DNA of 64,000 bases from Cryobacterium tagatosivorans (GCF_004402215.1 NZ_SOEZ01000054.1:1-64000), one strand, 5' to 3'; shown: positions 8,355-17,941, counted from the first letter of the stretch. Notes: generated from the letters alone by a model not told the origin. Program-made: numbers and translations.

Positions 8355-8983
8355 GAGGGGTCCGAATCATTGGTGGCGGATGCCGGGGCGGATGCCGGGG
8401 CCGGCTCGTCGCTCGGCGCCCACTTCAGGGAGAGGCCGGCAATGACGAGGTACACGCCCAGGATGACGAGGTAGGCGCCGAAGAGCCCGACGGCGACGAC
8501 GGCATTGGGCGGCAGGAGCAGGAAGGCGAGGGCGAGGGCGGCGGTCAGGCCGCCGACGAGCATCCAGTCCCGGGCGGATGCCGACCGCCCGCGCACGCGG
8601 ACGCCGCTGTACAGCTCGGTGAAGCCGGTCACGGCGGCCCAGACGCTGACGAGGTAGAGGAAGAAGCCGAGCCCTCCGCCGTTCAGGGCGAGGGCGAGCG
8701 CCCCGGCGAGGACGCCGACGGCGCCCTGCACGGCGAACAGCGTGCGTTCCCTCGGGTCGGCCAGCGTGCGCCGGCCCAGGCCGACGAGGAGCAGGCCGCT
8801 CAGCAGGGCGAACGCGCCGAAGACCAGGAGTCCGAATCGGGCGGCGTGATCGGGCGTGAAGGTGATGACGGCGGCCGGGACCAGGGCCAGGACCGCACGC
8901 AGGACGGGAACCGTCCAGTACCGTGCGCCGGGCCGGTCACCCAGCCGCGCACCCACGGTGGCAGCTGCCTGGGCTTTCGCCAC
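8351..8983 (-). CDS. HdeD/DUF308-like multi-pass membrane protein
   Basis: A 210-residue protein with about six hydrophobic helices arranged as three pairs (for example FGLLVFGAFALLSGLLLVGL and VAVGLFGAYLVILGVYLVIAGL). This is the layout of HdeD-like DUF308 proteins, whose role in actinobacteria is unknown. The GTG start at 8983 is preceded by AGAGG. The C-terminus is a short Pro/Ala/Ser tail. It is the first gene of a two-gene unit with the 84-residue membrane protein. Confidence 0.75.
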   Translation of the reverse strand: MAKAQAAATVGARLGDRPGARYWTVPVLRAVLALVPAAVITFTPDHAARFGLLVFGAFALLSGLLLVGLGRRTLADPRERTLFAVQGAVGVLAGALALALNGGGLGFFLYLVSVWAAVTGFTELYSGVRVRGRSASARDWMLVGGLTAALALAFLLLPPNAVVAVGLFGAYLVILGVYLVIAGLSLKWAPSDEPAPASAPASATNDSDPS

Positions 8984-9158
8984 GCGAACCTCTTTCGTTA
9001 CGGAATCTCGTACCAGCCCAGTCTACGCGCGGGCGGTGCGAGCCCCGGAGCGAGGGGCGCGGGAGGAGGGCGCAGAGTGCGTTGCGGTGGAGGGCCGCGC
9101 GTCAGGGCCCTCACGTGCCACGGTCGCGCGCCAGAGCCCGCGCGCCCACGGCCGCGCG

Positions 9159-10532
9159 TCAGAGTGCGTTGACGGCCCCCAGCACCTTGGTCAGTGAGTC
9201 CTTCGCGTCGCCGAAGAGCAGCGAGGTCTTCGGGTCGTAGAGCAGCTCGTTCTCGATCCCGGCGAAGCCGGGGCGCATGGAGCGCTTCAGGAAGATCACC
9301 TGGCGCGCCTGCCCGACCTCGAGGATCGGCATCCCGTAGATGGGCGAGCCGGGTGACGACTTGGCCGCCGGGTTGACGACGTCGTTGGCACCGACGACGA
9401 GGGCGACATCCGCGTGCTTGAATTCCGGGTTGACCTCCGCCATCTCCTTGAGCGACTCGTAGGGCACGTTGGCCTCCGCGAGCAGCACGTTCATGTGGCC
9501 CGGCATCCGACCGGCCACCGGGTGGATGGCGAAGTCGACCTCGACGCCGCGGGCGGCGAGGGTTGTGGCGAGTTCGGCGATGGTGTGCTGGCCCTGGGCG
9601 ACGGCGAGGCCGTACCCGGGCACGATCACGACGCGCTGGGCGTAGGCGAGGAGCACGGCGACGTCCTCCGGCCCCGACGAGCGGACCGGCCGGTCGCTCT
9701 GCGCGGTCGACCCGGCGGTCGATCCGCCGCGGAACGCACCGAACATGATCCCGCTCACTCCGCGGCCCATCGCGGACGCCATCGCGCGGGTCAGGATGGT
9801 ACCGCTCGCGCCGACGAGGGTGCCGGCGACCACGAGGAGCAGGTTGCCCAGCACGATTCCGGATGCCGCGACCGCGAGCCCCGTGAACGCGTTCAGCAGC
9901 GAGATGACGATGGGGACGTCGGCCCCGCCGACCGGCAGCACGAGCAGGAGCCCGGCGGCGAGGCCGAGCAGCAGCAGGGCGATGGCCCAGCCGGCCGAGC
10001 CGGTGGCGACGACAAACCCGCCGGCCACGATCGAGGCCAGGAGCACCGCCGTCATCACCCAGCGCATGCCCGGGAAGATGACCGGGCGCGTGGTGATCAG
10101 TTCCTGCAGCTTGGCCACCGTCACGGCCGAACCGGAGAACGAGACCGCGCCGATGAGCATCGTGAAGACCACGGCCACCCGCACCCATGCGTCCAGGCTG
10201 TGGCCGAGTTCCAGCACGGCGACGAGCGCCGCGGCACCGCCGCCGACCCCGTTGAACAGCGCCACCAGTTGCGGCATCTGCGTCATCTGCACGCGCCGCG
10301 CGATCGGCGCCGCGATGGCCGAGCCGACCGCGATCGCCACGAGGATGAGCGGGATGTTCTCGAGCCGCGACGACAGGAACACCGTCACGACCGCCAGCAG
10401 TGCACCGGCCGCTCCGATCAGGTTGCCGCGGCGGGCGGTGCGCGGGGAGTTGAGTCCCTTGAGCGCGAGGATGAAGCAGACGGCCGCGATCAGGTAGAGG
10501 ATCGCGGTCCACTCGGGAGCGAGCAGGCTCAT
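9159..10532 (-). CDS. pntB: NAD(P) transhydrogenase, beta subunit
   Basis: Membrane subunit (457 aa) of proton-translocating transhydrogenase, which uses the proton gradient to drive NADPH formation from NADH. About eight to nine membrane helices are followed by the soluble NADP(H)-binding domain III, whose conserved block (VVIVPGYGLAVAQGQHTIAELA) is visible around residue 305. The start overlaps the pntAB stop by 4 bp. Only partial copies of its own 3' end lie downstream (8984-9158). Confidence 0.95.
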   Translation of the reverse strand: MSLLAPEWTAILYLIAAVCFILALKGLNSPRTARRGNLIGAAGALLAVVTVFLSSRLENIPLILVAIAVGSAIAAPIARRVQMTQMPQLVALFNGVGGGAAALVAVLELGHSLDAWVRVAVVFTMLIGAVSFSGSAVTVAKLQELITTRPVIFPGMRWVMTAVLLASIVAGGFVVATGSAGWAIALLLLGLAAGLLLVLPVGGADVPIVISLLNAFTGLAVAASGIVLGNLLLVVAGTLVGASGTILTRAMASAMGRGVSGIMFGAFRGGSTAGSTAQSDRPVRSSGPEDVAVLLAYAQRVVIVPGYGLAVAQGQHTIAELATTLAARGVEVDFAIHPVAGRMPGHMNVLLAEANVPYESLKEMAEVNPEFKHADVALVVGANDVVNPAAKSSPGSPIYGMPILEVGQARQVIFLKRSMRPGFAGIENELLYDPKTSLLFGDAKDSLTKVLGAVNAL

Positions 10533-10837
10533 TTGGTGCCTTCCCCGGCGTCGGTCGCGGGCTTTCGGCCGCGGAACATTCCCAGCATCCGGTCGGTCAC
10601 GACGAAGCCACCCACGAGGTTCGCGGTTGCGAGGACGACGGCGATCAGCGCGACCACGAGCAGGCCGGTCTCGGTCGTCTGTCCGGCGACGATGATGGCG
10701 CCGATCAGGATGATGCCGTGGATCGCGTTGGCGCCCGACATCAGCGGGGTGTGCAGCGTGCTCGACACCTTCGAGACGACCTCGAAGCCGACGAAGACGG
10801 CCAGCACGACCACGGTCAGGAGGGTGATCGGGTCCAT
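10529..10837 (-). CDS. pntAB: NAD(P) transhydrogenase, alpha subunit part 2 (membrane)
   Basis: A 102-residue membrane protein with three helices (ITLLTVVVLAVFVGFEVV; LMSGANAIHGIILIGAIIVA; TGLLVVALIAVVLATANLVGGF). It matches the split C-terminal part of the transhydrogenase alpha subunit. The conserved VSSTLHTPLMSGANAIHGI segment is clear. It overlaps pntAA by 1 bp and pntB by 4 bp, a tightly coupled three-gene operon. The split alpha subunit follows the Rhodospirillum-type arrangement. Confidence 0.94.
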   Translation of the reverse strand: MDPITLLTVVVLAVFVGFEVVSKVSSTLHTPLMSGANAIHGIILIGAIIVAGQTTETGLLVVALIAVVLATANLVGGFVVTDRMLGMFRGRKPATDAGEGTK

Positions 10838-11982
10838 CAGTTTGCTCCTTCGAGGGCGGCGGCGGTCGGTGCGTGCGTGACCTTCCCGTCGTGGGTCAGG
10901 CAGGCCCCGGCGAGGACCTCATCAGCGAAATCAGGGGCGACGATGCCGTCGGCGGTCATCAGGGCAAGCAGGTTGGCGACGTTCTTCGCGTAGAGCCGCG
11001 ACGCGTCGGCGGGCATGGCGGATGCCGCGTCCTTCATTCCGACGAGGGTCACCACCCCGTCACCGGCCGTCGTGGGCACCGGGACATCCCGGCCGGCGAC
11101 GACACCCTCGACGTTTCCGCCGGATTCCGCGGCCAGGTCCACGACGATGGATCCGGCCCGCATGCCCGCGACCATGTCGCTCGTGACGAGCAGCGGCGCC
11201 GGTCGCCCGGGGATGGCAGCGGTCGTGATCAGCACATCCGCGGCGGCGACGTGCGGCGCCAGCAGCTCGCGCTGCCGGACGGCGCGGTCTTCGCTGAGTT
11301 CGCGGGCGTAGCCGCCGGTCCCCTCCACGGCGTCGAGGTCCAGGTGGACGAACGTCCCGCCCATCGAGGTCACCTCGTCGGCGGATGCCGGACGGACGTC
11401 GTACGCGGAGACGCGGGCGCCGAGACGCTTCGCGGTGCCGATGGCCTGCAGTCCGGCCACCCCGGCGCCGAGCACGAGCACGCGCGCCGGCGGGATCGTG
11501 CCGGCGGCGGTCATGTAGAGCGGGAAGAAACGAGGGAACCGGATGGCCGCCTCGAGGACGATCCGGTAGCCGGCCACGAGCGCCTGGGAGGTGAGGGCGT
11601 CCATCGACTGGGCCCGGGAGATCCGGGGCACGAGCTCGAGCGCGAAGGCCGTCACGCCGGCCGCGGCGAGGGCGGAAACCGTCTCCAGCTCGGCCGCCGG
11701 CGAGGCGAGGCCGATCGTGATCGTGCCGGATCGGAGCGAGGAGGCCTGTGCGGGTGTGAGCGGGCGCACATGGCAGAGGACGTCGAGTTCGCCGACGGCC
11801 AGGTGCGGCACGACACTGGCGCCGGCATCCGCGTAGGCGCCGTCGGAGTAGCCCGATTCCGTCCCGGCTCCGGCCTCGACCAGCACCTCGACTCCCAACG
11901 CGACCAGCTGGCCCGCCGTCTCCGGCGTTGCCGCGACCCGGCGCTCGCCCTCGCGCAGCTCTCGCCCTATGCCTACCTTCAC
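10837..11982 (-). CDS. pntAA: NAD(P) transhydrogenase, alpha subunit part 1 (NAD-binding)
   Basis: Soluble NAD(H)-binding domain I (381 aa) of transhydrogenase, related to alanine dehydrogenase. Visible features are the N-terminal GRELREGERRVAATPETAGQL motif and a Rossmann nucleotide loop (RVLVLGAGVAGLQAIGTAKRLGARV). The GTG start has AAGGAG eight bases upstream, which decides it. First gene of the pntAA-pntAB-pntB operon. Confidence 0.95.
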   Translation of the reverse strand: MKVGIGRELREGERRVAATPETAGQLVALGVEVLVEAGAGTESGYSDGAYADAGASVVPHLAVGELDVLCHVRPLTPAQASSLRSGTITIGLASPAAELETVSALAAAGVTAFALELVPRISRAQSMDALTSQALVAGYRIVLEAAIRFPRFFPLYMTAAGTIPPARVLVLGAGVAGLQAIGTAKRLGARVSAYDVRPASADEVTSMGGTFVHLDLDAVEGTGGYARELSEDRAVRQRELLAPHVAAADVLITTAAIPGRPAPLLVTSDMVAGMRAGSIVVDLAAESGGNVEGVVAGRDVPVPTTAGDGVVTLVGMKDAASAMPADASRLYAKNVANLLALMTADGIVAPDFADEVLAGACLTHDGKVTHAPTAAALEGAN

Positions 11983-12121
11983 GCACGACTCCTTATTCCT
12001 GGCGCTACGCCGCGGGGAGCCGGGACCCTGGACGGATCCGAACGCGTGCGCCGCAGTGCTGCACTGATTTTCTCAACCTAGCTTTAGGACGGCCGAAACA
12101 TCTAATTGATCATTGCGACAA

Positions 12122-12799
12122 ATGTCAGGGGCGGTGGGCAGGCGCGCCCTGAACCCGCCGGCGAGCGCGTTCGCGGCACAGGCATCCCCGGATGTCATCA
12201 CGGCGTTTTCGTCGGACCCGGACGAATACCTCGCCTTCTGCGGCACGCAGGGGCTCGGCCGGCTCGTTCTCGACCCCGCCCGGCGCGCGTTCGCGCTCGG
12301 CGCCCTCGAGGCCGCGGCCCCCGATTCGCGCTGGCGTATCCGCGAAGCCGTGGCCCGGGCGTTCCAGTCGGTCGGAGATGCGGACCCCGGCCTGCTGGAC
12401 ACGATCATCGAGGCCTGGTCGCGCTCGAGCGATCCGCTGGTGCTGCGTGCGGCGATCGCGGCCGTCTGTGAGCCGTGGCTGCTGGGCTCACCGGAGGCGC
12501 AGGAGCTCGCCCTCCGGGCCTGCGAGCGCGCGACCGAGTGGGTGCTCGGGGACGAGCGGACGCCGTCGTCGGCCGCTCACAAGACGCTGCGGCAGGCGCT
12601 GGGTTACTGCTGGAGCGTCGCCATCGGGGCGAACCCGGCTCGGGGAATCGGCCCGTTCACGGCGCTGGCGGCGAACCCGTCGCCGGACGCCCAGTGGATC
12701 GTGCGGACGAACCTGACGAAGGCCCGGCTGCAGCGCGCGCTGGCGGAGCACAACCTGTCGGTCACCCCGCTGGGGCGGCCGGGCGTTCGGCGGCGATGA
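12122..12799 (+). CDS. HEAT-like helical-repeat protein of unknown function
   Basis: A 225-residue protein, mostly helical, with repeated alanine-rich amphipathic helices (WRIREAVARAFQSVG; PLVLRAAIAAVCEP; PEAQELALRACERATEWVL). The pattern is reminiscent of HEAT-type scaffolds. No catalytic motif is evident. The ATG has no strong ribosome site, and a TTG three codons earlier is an alternative. The last 38 bp overlap the convergent amine oxidase gene. It is divergent from the transhydrogenase operon. Confidence 0.65.
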   Translation: MSGAVGRRALNPPASAFAAQASPDVITAFSSDPDEYLAFCGTQGLGRLVLDPARRAFALGALEAAAPDSRWRIREAVARAFQSVGDADPGLLDTIIEAWSRSSDPLVLRAAIAAVCEPWLLGSPEAQELALRACERATEWVLGDERTPSSAAHKTLRQALGYCWSVAIGANPARGIGPFTALAANPSPDAQWIVRTNLTKARLQRALAEHNLSVTPLGRPGVRRR

Positions 12800-14135
12800 T
12801 CGCCGCCGCCGTTTCGCGCCCCACCCGGATGGCGCCGTCGACGTGCTGGTAGCCCTTGCCCGCGATGTCGCTGCAGGAGAAGGAGATCGGGCCGACGGGG
12901 CTGCGCAGCTCCGCGCCGTAGCGGGCCAGACCGCCCATGTCGAAGCTGGCCGCGTAGGCGCCGCGCGTCCATTCCTCTGAGCCCCAGTCGCTTTCGTAGT
13001 AGACGACGGGCTCGAGCGCCCGCGGCCCGTAGTAGCGCGCGAGCGAGGTGAGGATCCGGAGCCGGCGCTCCTCCGCCGAGAGGGCGAAGACCGCGTCGGC
13101 CTCCTCGTCGGCGACGAAGCCGACGAGGGTGCCGCGCTCGTCGTCGAAGTTGGTGTTGTCGTAGGCCTCGTGCACCAGCTCGTACGGGCTGAAGGCGGTG
13201 CCGGAGAGTCCATCCGCGCGCCAGAACGGCGTCTCGTAGACGGCGTGGACCTTGATCACGAAACCCATCGACAGGTGTTGGTGCAGCTGCTGCTGGCGAC
13301 GAGGCAGCGCCGGTTCGAAAGAGATCCGGCTGATCAGGACGGGTGGGACGGCGAGGATGGCCCGGCGGGCGTGCACCTGGAGTTCGTCGGTGACGGCGCC
13401 GACGCCGGCGTCGTTCCAGCGAAGGGTGCGCACCGGCCGGCCGAGGTGCACGTCGTCGCCGAGGCGTTCGGCGAGGAGCAGGGGGACCTGTTGCAGGCCG
13501 CCGACCACCCTCTCGTCGAGGATGTAGTCCGCGTCGACGAGGTTGCTGAAGGAGCCGGCGCTGGCGGCCATGAGCAGGGCCTGCAGCGCGGAGAAGGCGT
13601 GCGCCGGCTTGGTCAGCATGGCCCCGGCGATGAACATGCTGATGTTGTCGTGCGCCTCGCGGTCATCCGTCTGCGTCTCGAGCCAGCGGCTGAAGGAGAT
13701 CTCGTCGAGTTCGGCCGCGCGCGGGTGCGCCCAGGGGCGGTCGGGGTCGATCTCGGCGACGAGGGCATCCAGCTTGTCGATCAGGCTGACCAGTTCGTGC
13801 TCCGTGGTCGCCGATACCGGGAAAATCTCGCCCTGGAAGCGGCTGACCTCGCCGGCGGCCTTGATGTAGACGTTGTCGCCGGTGCGGTGGCGCGGGTAGG
13901 TTTCCAGGCCGAGCTCGGCCAGGGTGCTCTTCAGCGCATCCTGGTCGGGGGAGACCCACTGGCCGCCGATCTCGAGCATCGCGCCCTCGATGATGTCGGT
14001 CCAGAGCCGGCCGCCGACCCGGTTCCTGGCCTCGAGCACGGCAACGCTGAGGCCCGCCTTGCGGAGCTCGGTCGCCGCCGTGAGGCCGGATGCCCCGGCG
14101 CCGATGATGACGACATCACGCTCGATCGTGGCCAT
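12762..14135 (-). CDS. flavin monoamine oxidase family protein
   Basis: An FAD-dependent amine oxidase of 457 aa. The N-terminal dinucleotide-binding fold is clear (VVIIGAGASGLTAATELRKAG, then LEARNRVGGRLW). The C-terminal FAD-closing region (GGLARYGAELRSPVGPISFSC, then HVDGAIRVGRETA) is typical of the MAO/polyamine-oxidase family. The ATG at 14135 is fixed by GGGAGG upstream; longer readings lack one. The substrate is not deducible. It sits alone downstream of dnaB, with 77 bp between them. Confidence 0.9.
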   Translation of the reverse strand: MATIERDVVIIGAGASGLTAATELRKAGLSVAVLEARNRVGGRLWTDIIEGAMLEIGGQWVSPDQDALKSTLAELGLETYPRHRTGDNVYIKAAGEVSRFQGEIFPVSATTEHELVSLIDKLDALVAEIDPDRPWAHPRAAELDEISFSRWLETQTDDREAHDNISMFIAGAMLTKPAHAFSALQALLMAASAGSFSNLVDADYILDERVVGGLQQVPLLLAERLGDDVHLGRPVRTLRWNDAGVGAVTDELQVHARRAILAVPPVLISRISFEPALPRRQQQLHQHLSMGFVIKVHAVYETPFWRADGLSGTAFSPYELVHEAYDNTNFDDERGTLVGFVADEEADAVFALSAEERRLRILTSLARYYGPRALEPVVYYESDWGSEEWTRGAYAASFDMGGLARYGAELRSPVGPISFSCSDIAGKGYQHVDGAIRVGRETAAAIIAAERPAAPAG

Positions 14136-14212
14136 GGTTCCTCCCGCACTGTTGGTCAGCACAGTACAACCGGTCAGCACGGTACCGCCGATCGGCGCGC
14201 GACAACGGCGGG

Positions 14213-15598
14213 CTACGCCCCGGGAACCATGTCCGCGAAGCGCGAGTAGTGCCCGTGGAACGCGACCGTGACGGTGCGCGTGGGGCCGTTACGGTGCTTG
14301 GCCACGATGAGGTCGGCCTCGCCGGCGCGCGGGTTGTCTTTTTCGTAGGCGCTCTCGCGGTGCAGCAGGATGACCATGTCGGCATCCTGCTCGAGGGAGC
14401 CGGACTCGCGGAGGTCGGAGATGGCGGGCATCTTGTCGGCGCGCTGCTCCGGACCACGGTTCAGCTGCGAGAGCGCGATGACGGGAACCTGGAGTTCCTT
14501 GGCGAGCAGCTTGAGCGCTCGGGAGAACTCACTGACTTCCTGCTGGCGGGACTCGACGCGCTTGCCGGAGGTCATCAGCTGCAGGTAGTCGATGATGACC
14601 ATCTTGAGCCCGACGCGCTGCTTGAGCCGACGGCACTTGGCGCGGATCTCGACGAGGGTCATGTTGGGGCTGTCGTCGATGTAGAGCGGGGCGTCATTGA
14701 TGCGGCCGCGGGTCTGTGCGATCGTCGTCCAGTCGCGGGCGTCGACGGTTCCCTTGCGCATGCTCTGCAGCGGCACGGATGCCTCGGCGGCGAGCAGGCG
14801 CATCGCGATCTCGCTGCGTCCCATTTCGAGGGAGAAGAAGATGCTGGGCATGTCGTGGTGGATCGAGGCGGACCGGGCGAAGTCGAGCGCCAGCGTCGAC
14901 TTGCCGAGGGCCGGACGGGCCGCGACGATGATCAGCTGCCCGCCGTGGAACCCGTTGGTGAGTTCATCGAGGTCGGCGAACCCGGTGGGGACGCCGCTCA
15001 TCTGGCCGTCTTTGAGCTTGGCGGCCTCGATCTCGTCGATCGCGGCGGTGACCGCGTCGGTGAGGGGAACGTAGTCCTCGGTCTGGGTGCCGCCCGTGAC
15101 GGAGTAGATCTCGGCCTGCGCGGTGTTGACCAGGTCGAGCACTTCGCCCTCGCCGGAGTAGCCCATCTGGGCGATGCGGGTGCCGGCCTCGACGAGGCGA
15201 CGCAGCAGCGCCCGCTCGGCGACGATCGTCGAGTAGAACCCGGCGTTGGCCGCGGTGGGAACGAGGCTGGTAAGCGTGTGCAGGTATTCGACGCCACCGG
15301 CCCGGGAGAGTTCGCCGATCTTGGTGAGCTCGTCGGTGACGGTGATGACATCGGTCGGTTCGCCGTGCGAGTAGAGCGAGAGGATCGCGTCGAAGATGAT
15401 CTCGTGCTTGGGGATGTAGAAGTCCGTCGAGCGGACCGTCTCCACGACGTCGGCGACGGCATCCTTGCTCAGCATCATCCCGCCGAGGGCGCTCTGTTCG
15501 GCGAGGAGGTCGTGCGGCGGGGTGCGCTCACGGTATTCGGTGGCACCACGTGAATCCGCGGTGCGCTGGTCGGCCAGACCCAGGTGAGCGATCGACAC
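14213..15598 (-). CDS. dnaB: replicative DNA helicase DnaB
   Basis: Hexameric 5'-3' helicase of the replication fork (461 aa). The N-terminal domain begins ERTPPHDLLAEQSALGGMML; the RecA-like motor carries the Walker A variant ARPALGKST and a Walker B region ending VIIDYLQLM. The GTG start at 15598 is fixed by AAAGGAGG upstream; longer readings run into a non-coding leader. No intein is present. The loader candidate DciA is encoded near 45 kb. Confidence 0.96.
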   Translation of the reverse strand: MSIAHLGLADQRTADSRGATEYRERTPPHDLLAEQSALGGMMLSKDAVADVVETVRSTDFYIPKHEIIFDAILSLYSHGEPTDVITVTDELTKIGELSRAGGVEYLHTLTSLVPTAANAGFYSTIVAERALLRRLVEAGTRIAQMGYSGEGEVLDLVNTAQAEIYSVTGGTQTEDYVPLTDAVTAAIDEIEAAKLKDGQMSGVPTGFADLDELTNGFHGGQLIIVAARPALGKSTLALDFARSASIHHDMPSIFFSLEMGRSEIAMRLLAAEASVPLQSMRKGTVDARDWTTIAQTRGRINDAPLYIDDSPNMTLVEIRAKCRRLKQRVGLKMVIIDYLQLMTSGKRVESRQQEVSEFSRALKLLAKELQVPVIALSQLNRGPEQRADKMPAISDLRESGSLEQDADMVILLHRESAYEKDNPRAGEADLIVAKHRNGPTRTVTVAFHGHYSRFADMVPGA

Positions 15599-16061
15599 TC
15601 CGCGCCTCCTTTGTATATTTGTTACCGGTCTATCAGGACCCGCTGACAGTCGCGGCCCGACGCGCGCACGCTCCGTGAGATGCCGCTTGCCCACACTAGG
15701 GAGCGCCTACCACCGGACCAAACGCCCCTGTGGATAAACCTGTGGGGAAACTGCGCGAAACGCCGGTGGCGTTGTGCACAACCTGTGGACTGAGCTGGGG
15801 ATAACTTAAGAGCATTTCGACGAAAAATCCTTCTGACCAGCTATAAAAACAATTCACAGCTGTGTGTAAATACTTGTCTAAAGTGCCCCTTGAACGTTGC
15901 CGGAACTGGCGCCTCCTGTGTATAAACGCCGGTAGGCGACGGGCGAAATCACCCCCGGACTGGGCGGGCCGAAGGCGCTATCAAGGGCTAGCGGCCGACC
16001 TTAAACAGGTGTAGCGACGAACCCCCGAAGGGACCCGCCGCTACACCGCGGAGATCGTCGC
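15599..16061. promoter_or_regulatory. dnaB upstream region with DnaA-box-like cluster
   Basis: A 463-bp gene-free stretch between rplI and dnaB. It holds one consensus DnaA box in reverse orientation (TGTGGATAA, 15729-15737) and near-matches TGTGGGGAA (15741-15749), TGTGTGTAA (15861-15869) and TGTGTATAA (15917-15925). A 9-bp inverted repeat (GGTGTAGCG 16008-16016 with 16039-16047) lies just beyond the rplI stop and may be its terminator. The AT-rich part at 15605-15640 probably holds the dnaB promoter; I could not fix its hexamers. Confidence 0.55.
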
Positions 16062-16511
16062 TTACTTAGCGGCGACCACCAGGAGGGTGATGGTGGCGCT
16101 GAGCTCGTCGCGGAGACGAACGGTCGCCGTGTGCTCACCGGTCATCTTGATCGGGCTGAGCTCGATCTTGCGCTTGTCGATCGCACCGAGACCCGCAGCC
16201 GCGACTGCGTCGGCGACATCGGTGGTCTTGACGGAGCCGAAGAGGCGTCCGCCCTGGCCGGCCGTGACGACGAGCTTGACCTTGGTGTTCTCGAGGGCAG
16301 CCTTGAGGGCCTGCGCCTCTTCCAGGGTGGCGTGCTCGCGGGCTACGCGGGCTGCCTTGATCTGGTTGATCTGCTTCTCGCCACCGCGGGTCCACGCAAC
16401 AGCGAAGCCCTGGGGAACGAGATAGTTGCGGGCGAAGCCGTTCTTAACTTCAACGACGTCGCCGGGTGCGCCGAGTCCGGAGACCTCGTGCGTCAGAATC
16501 AATTTTGACAT
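16062..16511 (-). CDS. rplI: 50S ribosomal protein L9
   Basis: Ribosomal protein L9 (149 aa), which binds 23S rRNA through its N-terminal domain. The signature region ([28 protein letters not shown]) is at residues 10-37, followed by the long helix and the C-terminal domain. It is the last gene of the rpsF-ssb-rpsR-rplI operon, 9 bp after rpsR. Length is normal. Confidence 0.97.
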   Translation of the reverse strand: MSKLILTHEVSGLGAPGDVVEVKNGFARNYLVPQGFAVAWTRGGEKQINQIKAARVAREHATLEEAQALKAALENTKVKLVVTAGQGGRLFGSVKTTDVADAVAAAGLGAIDKRKIELSPIKMTGEHTATVRLRDELSATITLLVVAAK

Positions 16512-16520
16512 GAGGGCTCC

Positions 16521-16784
16521 TTACCTGCCTGAGCCTGCGTAGGGCAGCAAGGCCATTTCGCGGGCGTTCTTGACGGCACGGGCGATGAGGCGCTGCTCCT
16601 GGACGGAGACGCCGGTGATGCGGCGGGCACGGATCTTTCCGCGCTCGGAGATGAACTTCCGGAGAGTGGGGACATCTTTGTAATCGATGACACCAACCCG
16701 GATCGACTTCGCGGGAGCGGCGTTCTTGCCACCCTTAGCTCCGCGAAGCGGCTTGCGGCGGTCGCCGCTCGACTTTCCAGCCAT
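16521..16784 (-). CDS. rpsR: 30S ribosomal protein S18
   Basis: Ribosomal protein S18 (87 aa), which pairs with S6 on the small-subunit platform. The conserved core [48 protein letters not shown] is complete. It has no cysteines, so it is the zinc-independent form. The N-terminus is Lys/Arg-rich. It lies 53 bp after ssb. Confidence 0.97.
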   Translation of the reverse strand: MAGKSSGDRRKPLRGAKGGKNAAPAKSIRVGVIDYKDVPTLRKFISERGKIRARRITGVSVQEQRLIARAVKNAREMALLPYAGSGR

Positions 16785-16837
16785 GATTTCCTAACTTTCT
16801 AAAAAGTGTGATTCAGCCAACAACCGTGAGGCTGGGC

Positions 16838-17341
16838 TTAGAAGGGGGTCTCGTCACTGAAGTTCCCCGGGCTGTTCCAGACGTCTCCGCCTGAAGCTGC
16901 TGCCGGTGCGGCGGGAGCGCTGGCTGCCCAGGGCTCGTCGCCGCCACTCGAGGCGGGTGCGCCGCCGCGAGAAGAAGACTGCGCGCGGGTGAGCGAGGCG
17001 GTTGCGTAGCGCAGCGAAGGACCAATTTCGTCGATCTCGAGCTCCATGCTCGTGCGCTTCTCACCTTCCTTCGTCTCATACGAACGCTGCTTGAGACGCC
17101 CGGTAGCGATGACACGGGAACCCTTGGTCAATGATCCGGCGACGTGCTCGGCGAATTCACGCCAAACGCTCGCGCGCAGGAACAATGCGTCGCCATCTTT
17201 CCACTCGTTGGCCGCGCGATCGAAATTGCGCGGAGTGGATGCGATGGTGAAGTTGGCAACCGCCAGCCCGTTCTGCGTGTAACGCAGTTCCGGATCGCTG
17301 GTGAGGTTGCCCACCACGGTGATTACGGTCTCGCCGGCCAC
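16838..17341 (-). CDS. ssb: single-stranded DNA-binding protein
   Basis: SSB (167 aa) with an N-terminal OB fold ([33 protein letters not shown]) to about residue 110. A Gly/Ser/Ala-rich linker follows, then an acidic protein-interaction tip ending SDETPF. The tip is a variant of the usual DDDIPF. It lies 3 bp after rpsF, the standard position for the house-keeping SSB. Confidence 0.96.
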   Translation of the reverse strand: MAGETVITVVGNLTSDPELRYTQNGLAVANFTIASTPRNFDRAANEWKDGDALFLRASVWREFAEHVAGSLTKGSRVIATGRLKQRSYETKEGEKRTSMELEIDEIGPSLRYATASLTRAQSSSRGGAPASSGGDEPWAASAPAAPAAASGGDVWNSPGNFSDETPF

Positions 17342-17344
17342 GGG

Positions 17345-17941
17345 CTACTTGTCGCTTGCCTTGTCGGCGTCTGCCTTGGCAGCTGCCGGCTTTGCCGCGG
17401 GAACCTTGGCTTCGGCTTCGACCTTGGCCGGAGCCTCGGTCTTTACCGGAGCAGCCTTGGCGGGCGCCTCGGCCTTGGCCGGAGCCTCGGTCGAGTCGGC
17501 CTTGGCAGCAGCAGCGGGCTTGACCGCAGCGGCAACCTTGGCGGCCGGGGCAGCAGCCGCGGCTTCAGCCTTGGCAGCGATGACCTTCGGGTTGGCAGCC
17601 TTGCGGGCTGCCTTCTCTGCGGCCAGCTTGGTGGCGACGACGACCTGGGCGATGCCCTCTTCGGCGCGGAGCACCTTGGTGCGCATGACGGCTTCGGAAA
17701 GCTTCAGCTGACGGTCGAGCTCGGCCGTCGCGGATGCGTTCGCGGTGAAGTCGACGACGGCGTAGATGCCTTCGCTCTTCTTGTTGATCTCGTATGCGAG
17801 ACGACGACGACCCCAGACATCAACCTTGTCAATGGTTCCACCATCGTTGCGAACAACGTTGAGGAACTTGTCAAGGCTGGGAGCTACGGTGCGCTCATCG
17901 ATCTCGGGATCGAGGATTACCATAAGTTCGTACTGATGCAT
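17345..17941 (-). CDS. rpsF: 30S ribosomal protein S6 with long Ala/Lys-rich C-terminal extension
   Basis: Ribosomal protein S6. Residues 1-96 are the normal S6 fold ([19 protein letters not shown] start; [20 protein letters not shown]). Residues from about 105 to 198 are a low-complexity tail of Ala, Lys, Pro and Glu, unlike the short tails of most S6 proteins. The ribosome site is strong (AAGGAGGTGG). A small palindrome (TGCAGA...TCTGCA at 17972-17986) followed by CCG lies in the leader. It could be an S6:S18 autoregulatory element, but this is weak. First gene of the operon. Confidence 0.96.
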   Translation of the reverse strand: MHQYELMVILDPEIDERTVAPSLDKFLNVVRNDGGTIDKVDVWGRRRLAYEINKKSEGIYAVVDFTANASATAELDRQLKLSEAVMRTKVLRAEEGIAQVVVATKLAAEKAARKAANPKVIAAKAEAAAAAPAAKVAAAVKPAAAAKADSTEAPAKAEAPAKAAPVKTEAPAKVEAEAKVPAAKPAAAKADADKASDK

